This document shows positions 57,770-64,000 of a stretch of 64,000 bases of DNA, one piece after another (position 1 is the stretch's first letter; each line of letters starts with the position of its first letter). Origin of the DNA: Oxytricha trifallax (lineage: Eukaryota; Ciliophora; Spirotrichea; Sporadotrichida; Oxytrichidae); assembly GCA_000711775.1 (NCBI GenBank), contig ARYC01000371.1, positions 96,301-160,300 of the forward strand, in the 5' to 3' direction. Made by a program: the position numbers and the translations under genes. Under the pieces are notes generated by a model. That model did no database searches, was not told the DNA's origin, and saw nothing but the letters and a program-made list of their open reading frames with translations.

Positions 57770-59890
57770 TAATATTCTAATTTCTTAGAAAAGAATTAAT
57801 TAAATATGCTTATAGTTGCTATCCAATTAAATATTAATTTAAAAATAATAAACTATTAATAATTCCTTGAAAATGTAATAGTAAATAGAAATCAATATGA
57901 ATAATCATAAAATATCTCATTTAAACTATCTACAATTATAATAAGACGCCACATAGAAATAATATGTTGATATTGAATAAATTTGTGAATAACCATTATT
58001 AAATATTGATAATTCAGCTAATCTATTACTGGAAATCTCGATCTGACAATTAGAAAAAAATTATACATAAATAATTCTGACGCCAATTCAAAGTTTGCCA
58101 TAAATAAATTAGCAAAGGCTTTGTTAATAAATCAAGAAGCAACTCTTCGATAGAATGCTGATACATAACTAAAAATAAATATTACAGCCCAAAAATAATT
58201 AAGAGAGATGTATGCTGATAATGACTTATATGATTTATATATTTCTTGATTAACATTGGCCAAAATAAATTAAATTGTGTTGCTGCTGCCTAATTAAACC
58301 ATAGAATAATATTGCTTAAATTTCCTGATAGATCAGCAGCAATAAGTCAGACGATAAGTACATGCAATAATTATAATTAATAATTGAATTAGTCTTTACC
58401 ACCAAGGATAATATTGATTTTGCTAGATATTTTTCTTTATAATATTGCTTAACCAAAATGACATTTGATACTGCTGTTGCTTTTGCAAATATTCAATAGT
58501 CTCAAGAGATATATGCCACTTTTGATACAGAAATAAATAACTTTAACAACTCGGAAAAATGATAGCCAAAAATAACAGAAACCTTAGAAGATATTACAGG
58601 TAATCTTACAACGAAAACATATATCTACAATTAAGATTTATCGATCCTGTAATATTTCAAAAATGTATAAAATAATAAAATTATACAACTATTGATCAAA
58701 CATAAATTAATAATTCAGCACAGAAATCAAAAGCTATATTTTCTTCTGAAAATTTCATTGATACATAATACCAGCAATAATTTTAAACTTGAAAAGATAT
58801 ATTGTCTAATTTTGATACACAGTTAAGAATTTCTGATTGTTGACCAACAATTATTTTTATATGCAGAAATATTTCTCACCAATTTATATCAATGGATCGA
58901 AAACATTAGTTTTTGTGGCAATTTTATCATTAGATGCTCATGAATTTGTCTTAACATGAACCATTCCGTAAAATACATTACTTTTTTAATTTATATTTAA
59001 TTAATTAGTAAAAGTCATATCATATATTAATCTAATATTCCACAGAGGTCTTAAATATCAACTTCTTGGTCATGTTTAATTTGTTCCTTTGTACTAGAAT
59101 GTTGATTGTTAGTTAATTAATATTTAGTTTAGCAGATAATATTGCTAAAATAGATTAAAATAGGAAATTGTATAAATTAATCAAAAATTAAATCCATTAT
59201 ATTAATTTTAACCAACTTTACTTTGCGTTTGTATTCCAACACTTATAGCTGAATGATGTAGAATTCAACAAATTTCAACAAGAAAACTAATTTTAAAGCA
59301 GCAACTTCAAATTTCTCAGCTGATTCACAAGTTTACTAACAAATAGTCATTTTTACTGTCCAAAACATAAAACGATTGGCAATAATAGACATCTATGACA
59401 AAAATTCAAGATCGAGAGTGGAATCCAATAAATTATCAAGATCTCGTTGCTTGATCAGTGTTGGGTCAAATTTAGGACCCGATCATATTCTCCATGTTTA
59501 AAACCCCCAGCTCAGCAACTTTCAAGTCATGCTCGACCGTTAGAGCACCAAATTCGCCAGCTTTAGTGGAGGAGGAGCCAAAATGACCATTTGAATGAGC
59601 GAAAATGAGAGAGGTTTTTGGATTTTTGGTTTGATTAGTTAAAATTAAAACTTAAAAGTGTGATATGTAAAAAGGGGGCTTTTAATCAATAAATTTGACG
59701 ATTAAACTGCTGTTTCTGTATGTATTGATGACTTAAATAGCCCCTGCACCCCAACTCATCGTCTTTCATATCAATCTCACACAAATCCAAGCTTGATGGT
59801 GCTGCACCACTGCTTCACGCTGAAAGCCCAGAGCTTGTTGACGTCTGTCTTGGTCATTGCCTTCAGAATCTGCGAAAGCCGCTTCACCAG
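57770..59890. other. AT-rich region, no gene seen
   Basis: A/T-rich to about 59,460. From 59,460 it becomes GC-richer as the transposon at 59.5-62.3 kb is approached. No gene recognised. Confidence 0.4.
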
Positions 59891-59939
59891 GTGGATCTTA
59901 TGAAAAGTTAGGCCCAAAATACTTACTTGCTGTCTGCTT

Positions 59940-62275
59940 GCTCCTAGCGGAGGTGCCTCTTGATGTAGGAGAACAACTGCTCGATAGGGTTAAGCCAGGG
60001 TGAGTACTCTGCATTGAAGAGGACAGTGACCTTGAACTTCCTAGCAGTCTCCAGCACCTCTGAATACTTGTGAATGACTGCATTGTCCATGAGCAGCACG
60101 ATCTTCTTCTGGGCGAGATCCTTGTCTATGCGCAGCTGGCGCAAGGTGTGATAGAGGAAGTTCTCGAACAGCACGGCATCGAAGGCCCCCTCAATGATTT
60201 GGCTGGAGACCAGCTGGTCCTTAGTGATTGCTGCTATGAAACTCATCGAGAACTGCTGCCTCTTAGTTTTTTCCTTGGTTATAGAGAGATTTCTAGCCAT
60301 AATGCCATAAGTCCCCAACCTCTAGCTGACTTGCTGTCTGACAACTGCAATGGGAGTATAATGTAATGATGGTTATGCATCGATGTTACCAGAATCTGCT
60401 ATGGGTGCTTAGTCGTTTCTCTAGTTGGGTATACTTAGCTTGGTATAAACTAAAGTAGTATAAAACCATGAAGCTATAGCTTACCTTCCTATTCCTTCAC
60501 TGTGACTATACTGCTGCTCTCTGCCCTGCTTGACAGCTGCAAGCGTCTAGGTGTAATACCTATCTAGTTTTCATGGGCTGTTACATTGATCATCTCACTA
60601 CCCTTACGCTTACTTGATTGCAGCTTGAGGTTGGCTAGGTTCTGAACTAATGGAGTAAGAGTGGAAGCCAATTTCAGAGGGGTTTATGGTTGACTTACAG
60701 GCTTCTTGGAAGAGCTCTATATTCTAAACGCGTTGAAGTGCTTCTGCAGGGATGTGTATTAAGCACTGCCCTCTGGGGCTTCCAAGATAGGTGACAGCTG
60801 AGTATTCCTATATTTATCGCTGCACTTGACAGGGGTGGCAGCAATGCTCTGCTCCCTACTATCAAAGGTATGCTATGCTTAGGTGGAAGATTTCCTCCGT
60901 AACTTAGGAAATATCGATTTCGAGTTTGGCCTTGGAATCTTCGACGGAACAATTCCAGATCCAGACATTATTCGTTCAGTATTTCTAACATGGCCCTCTT
61001 AACTTGGATAAAATCCTTACCCATCTAGACTACCCATTCTTGATCTGCTGACCACGCTGTACTCAATCAGTTAAGCAAAGATAGAAATACTTACCTACTG
61101 GTTCCCGGAGTTGCTTGAGTCTCAGATTTTCAGGTTTCAGGTTATTTTCATCTTGAGTTGCAACTGGACTTTACAAAATGGCAATGTTTGATCCGTTCAT
61201 TTGATCCTGCTACTTAACCCCAGTGATATTCGACATACCTGTTTCTCTGTTGGGGTAGCCAGACAGCATTTCACCATACTCAAACACATCGTCGGTGACG
61301 AGGACCTCGGTCTTACCAATTGCAGGTGTCAGGGAGGAGTCGATTACACGATTTCCCTAGTGAAGAGCAGCTGAATTGAAACTCCATTATTTTGTAGGCA
61401 TGTAATCGCTTCTGAAGTTCGATTCATCAACTGATATAATTACAGCATCCTCCAGGATAGCTGAGCAAGCAGTCTTGACACCCAAAGCCTCTTATCATTG
61501 AATGATGGATCCCTATACTTAGCGTTGGCATTCTAGGCCTTGCCAAATCTCAAATGGAAACTTTCCTTCAGTACTTTCAACAGAGTAGCAACGCAAGGCA
61601 CTGCGAGGTTCTTAAATTCCTATTCTTTACACTGCATTTCAAGCAGGTTATGATGAAGGCGCCAGCCAGTGATCTTGTAGATGCCCTGCTTTTAGAGTAC
61701 TGTCGCAATAGCCTTCAGCAACAACGGGTTGCTCCTGGTATTCTTCCTCCCATTCTTCAGCTTTGGCTTTGGATTGAGCACTCTGTGATCCACCTCCAAC
61801 TTGAACTTTTCAATTGCTTTGTAAACAAATCGTCGATCCACACCCATCTAAAGAGCAATGTCCTTGGGCTTCATGCCTTCCACCTTGTTAATGTTGTACT
61901 ACAGAGATTTTTTTCAATGCCAGCTTCGCATCTCTGCGTTTAAGGTATGGATTCTTTGATGATCCATTCATTACTTGATAGTTTGAATGATTTCGATTGA
62001 GAAAATCGATACTCATATCCTGCTCTCTCATGAAGTCTTGAAGACCCTACCAAAGCTCATCACGATACTTGATCTGCAGGTTCTTGGGCATTACATTAGG
62101 GTTTCCTTATGTTGAAGACTATGATGGCTTTCTAATTATTCGAAGGAACTGTTCGAGGCCATAACATAGCTGGTCGTCAGTTGCCAAACTCTCAATATCG
62201 ACTAAGGATGATACTGCTCATTTAACATTCTCCAAGGGCAGTCTGATGATTTGCCCACCCAGTATGCCCATTGTT
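59940..62275 (-). pseudogene. IS630/Tc1 transposase split by foreign sequence
   Basis: The N-terminal part (62,275-61,380) includes MPKNLQIKYRDELWQGLQDF and the helix-turn-helix MKPKDIALQMGVDRRFVYKA (about 61,865; frameshift just before it). It then has a linker of Tc1 type (KLKNGRKNTRSNPLLLKAI) and IISVDESNFRSDYMPTKQWS (about 61,430, first Asp). The C-terminal part (60,325-59,944) has RQQFSMSFIAAITKDQLVSS, IVLLMDNAVIHKYSE (second Asp) and FNAEYSPWLNPIEQLFSYIK. Asp-34-Glu spacing can be counted there. Between the two parts about 1 kb of unrelated sequence replaces what should be some 20-30 residues. Confidence 0.75.
60330..61330 (-). CDS. Host-like spliced gene fragment inside transposase
   Basis: The minus-strand order begins EVLVTDDVFEYGEMLSGYPN (about 61,300), then GSNIAILQSPVATQDENNLK and RLKQLREPV up to 61,107. 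A candidate 38-nt intron (GTAAGTATTT...GAGTACAG, about 61,106-61,069) follows. After splicing, WSADQEWVVQMGKDFIQVKR and AMLEILNEQ continue (about 61,068-60,975). Then a Ser/Pro-rich frame of some 200 codons without TGA starts MSGSGIVPSKIPRPNSKSIF (60,968) and runs to about 60,400, with another GTAAGC...TTTAG candidate intron near 60,490-60,455. The style (introns, low complexity, higher GC) is that of a host gene, not a transposon. Product unknown. Confidence 0.4.
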
Positions 62276-62554
62276 GATGGTGGCACCTACCCATTATTGA
62301 GGAGAGTACCCGAGGTGTAAGTGAGCTTCGCTGGTTTAGGGTTCGAGGGGAAGTTAGTGCCTAGCACGACTGATGTCCACTTTAGTATAGTCTTTTACTA
62401 GGGCTTCAACGTACTTTGCTTGAACTCCTCAAGTTGCTGATTGCATAAAAATCCATAGTTCAGTATTGAATGCGAAGAAAAGCTCTACTAAGAGTGTGAA
62501 TTAATTGACTATTGATCACTACCTGTATACTGTGAAAGTGATTCCATGTACAGG

Positions 62555-62571
62555 AGGGTTTCGGGGTTTTG
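62555..62571 (-). repeat. TBE-like C4A4 terminus
   Basis: GGGTTTCGGGGTTTTG is the complement of a C4A4-type transposon end with two changes from the consensus. The element body should lie to the left. No partner terminus was found in the window. Confidence 0.45.
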
Positions 62572-62574
62572 ATA

Positions 62575-62985
62575 TAAATTATAATATAAACTTATATACT
62601 AGTAATTAAAAATCAGTAGTATTGATATAGCTATGATATATAAGCGATTAATTATTTAACATACTTAACTTAAATTTCAATATTTTACACCTATTGCTGG
62701 GTAGATGCCGCAACCCATCATCATTGCGGCTTGCCATAGACGATTTAGCCATGATTGCCCAATATTCATCGGATTGCTGGAGTGGTCAGCGAATTGAGTG
62801 GAAATTTTGTGATTTGGAACTTAGTTATAAAAATTGAATTCAGATTTTAGATTTTAACTATAAATTATTAAACATACCCCTCTTATCTACTCATAAACCT
62901 CATTATACCCCCAACCTCTCACATTACTCCCTTTAAACACTCATCAATCTATTTAATTATCTCAAATTCATTCAATCTCAATCAA
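62575..62985. other. AT-rich gap, no gene seen
   Basis: Contains a short GCCGCAACCC...TTGCGGC inverted repeat near 62,708-62,732. Otherwise no supported feature. Confidence 0.35.
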
Positions 62986-62989
62986 TCAA

Positions 62990-63560
62990 CTATCAGGGGT
63001 TTGGGGTTTGGGAGTTTTGTTGGCTTTGCCAACCATATTTTTGAACCCCCTCAGATCGGTAGGTCGGTGGTCCCAATTTCTGATCTGAGGCCACTTTTCA
63101 GGGACCTCCTCATTTCCCCCGGATGCACCATGAGGTCTACCCTTGAGTCTCAGATCGACCCCAAACCACTCACAGTCGTCTAGAAATCCAAGCCTCACTA
63201 CAGAAACATAAAAAAAGTTGGTTTTAGAGTTGAGGAACCGCGGATTTAGAAGGGGGGGGTCGAATTATTTTCAATTCCAAGTTTGAAAGTGCCTATACTA
63301 TCTCTAACGGATTATAGAGTATGACTTGTATGATTTTACAAAAATTATTTTCCAAACTCCTCCCCATCCCACCATCCCAACCCAAACATCGCTAATACAC
63401 TCTAGATCGACGAGATAGAAGGAAAGAAGCCGATTGGTGTTGGGAGTGGCCATATCCCATCTTGAAATGTCAGGGCGGTCCTAACGGCCATTTTGGCCTT
63501 GAAATTTTCAAAAAAGTGCCTCCTCCTTACCCCTTGAGTCCAGCCCAGCTCTACCCCATG
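62990..63560. other. GC-richer non-coding island
   Basis: Two GC-rich patches (62,990-63,190 and 63,400-63,560) with G-tracts (a run of eight G near 63,255) and inverted words such as GGTCGGTGGTCCC and CAGGGACCTCC. Frames are open on both strands over 63,000-63,200 but show no protein-like pattern. Possibly part of another element end. Confidence 0.3.
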
Positions 63561-63706
63561 AGATCTCTATGGTGGCTAATTGATCATAAGCATTGATTAT
63601 AGTGTTTATTACTAATAACAAGTAACTATAGGGCAGTTCAAGCAATAGGGGAGGTGGTAGGCTTCAAATACCAGGCAAATGGGTGCTTATTTGGACTCAT
63701 TTGGCT

Positions 63707-64000
63707 AAAGACTTTTACAATTTTTAACTCTTTGGACGTTCAAAGATAATATAACAAATTTTATTGTAGTTTTGCAGATCGCAATTAAATTAGTGGGAAT
63801 AAGAGCTCAAACTCTCTCATACAAATGCCAAATAATTTTTATAATCAAATATAAATATTATTATGAGACTCCAACTAGTTTAAGCCAAATTCCTTTTATT
63901 TTATATATAAAGACTTTTACAAATTTTAACTCTTTAAACGTTCAAGGATAAGAGAACAAATTTTATTGTAGTTTTGCAGAGCGCAATTAAATTAGTGGGA
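63707..64000. repeat. Start of a 202-bp tandem repeat
   Basis: The block AAAGACTTTTACAA...TTAGTGGGA at 63,707-63,800 recurs at 63,909-64,000 with about 90% identity, a period of 202 bp. The second unit is cut by the window end, so a longer array may follow. Confidence 0.75.

Larger units (their letters stand above)
59500..62571 (-). mobile_element. IS630/Tc1-type transposon, interrupted
   Basis: A GC-richer block whose main content is a minus-strand transposase split by about 1 kb. The right limit may be the C4A4-like terminus at 62,555-62,571; the left limit is unclear (GC rises from about 59,460). No matching left terminus was identified. The transposase differs from the one in the TBE at 36-41 kb. 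Confidence 0.45.

Noticed and set aside
59491-59512. TTTAAAACCCCCAGC as the left partner of the terminus at 62,571
   Set aside because: Matches only a single C4A4 unit with the wrong C count, and the following bases do not match the complement of the right end.
62998-63020. GGGGTTTGGGGTTTGGG, telomere-like string
   Set aside because: The spacing is T3G4, not T4G4, and there is no inverted-repeat partner or target-site signature. It sits in a generally G-rich patch.
1-64000. CRISPR arrays, rRNA and tRNA genes, bacterial-type operons
   Set aside because: No repeat-spacer arrays, rRNA-like conserved blocks or convincing tRNA cloverleafs were noticed by eye, and the features are eukaryotic (introns, reassigned stops, LINE). 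A tRNA scan was not possible here.

Overview
The window reads as germline (micronuclear) DNA of a hypotrich or stichotrich ciliate, something like Oxytricha or Stylonychia. TAA and TAG lie inside reading frames at positions where the protein families carry glutamine, and only TGA ends frames. Candidate introns are about 35-40 nt with GTAAGT..AG ends. A transposon opens with a C4A4 telomere-like terminus, the hallmark of telomere-bearing elements (TBEs). Long stretches are very AT-rich and without genes. Nearly all coding matter is mobile, broken or fragmentary, as expected for DNA that is mostly removed when the macronucleus forms. Species identity is an inference, not proven.

Layout. 1-760: partial protein with a P-loop like superfamily-3 helicases (- strand, runs off the left edge). 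1.57-5.8 kb: long non-LTR retrotransposon (- strand). 5.96-6.13 kb: short degenerate tandem repeats. 7.1-8.7 kb: a broken unknown gene that abuts an element with about 555-bp inverted repeats (8.74-10.88 kb). 10.9-12.5 kb: copy 1 of a single-protein retroposon family tailed by (ATT)n. 13-18 kb: degenerate coding fragments in AT-rich DNA; 18-21.5 kb is empty. 21.5-22.4 and 28.9-30.1 kb: two diverged copies of an unrecognised zinc-finger gene. 22.7-22.95 kb: truncated retroposon copy 3. 23.8-26.4 kb: remnants of TBE-like or Tc1-like elements (a 22-kDa-like ORF and two transposases in opposite orientation). 27.4-28.0, 30.3-31.1 and 31.7-32.8 kb: gene fragments. 36.3-41.1 kb: a TBE with transposase, 22-kDa-like ORF and zinc-finger/kinase ORF, all decayed. 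41.9-46.9 kb: three unrelated large palindromes in 5 kb, with a neat two-exon 91-residue gene between two of them. 47.6-50.6 kb: RPA1-like pseudogene, C48-like peptidase ORF and a charged ORF. 53.6-56.0 kb: retroposon copy 2, carrying an 881-bp TA-flanked inverted-repeat cassette that contains a decayed ARF GTPase. 56.2-57.75 kb: acidic coiled-coil gene. 59.9-62.3 kb: IS630/Tc1-type transposase split by about 1 kb of host-like, intron-bearing sequence. 62.56 kb: an isolated TBE-like terminus. 63.7 kb to the end: start of a 202-bp tandem repeat.

There is no operon logic. The unifying theme is mobile DNA, including two cases where host-like protein-coding sequence sits inside a transposon, plus an unusual density of foldback palindromes. 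Frame assignments were made by hand translation with TAA/TAG as Gln, so most boundaries are approximate.
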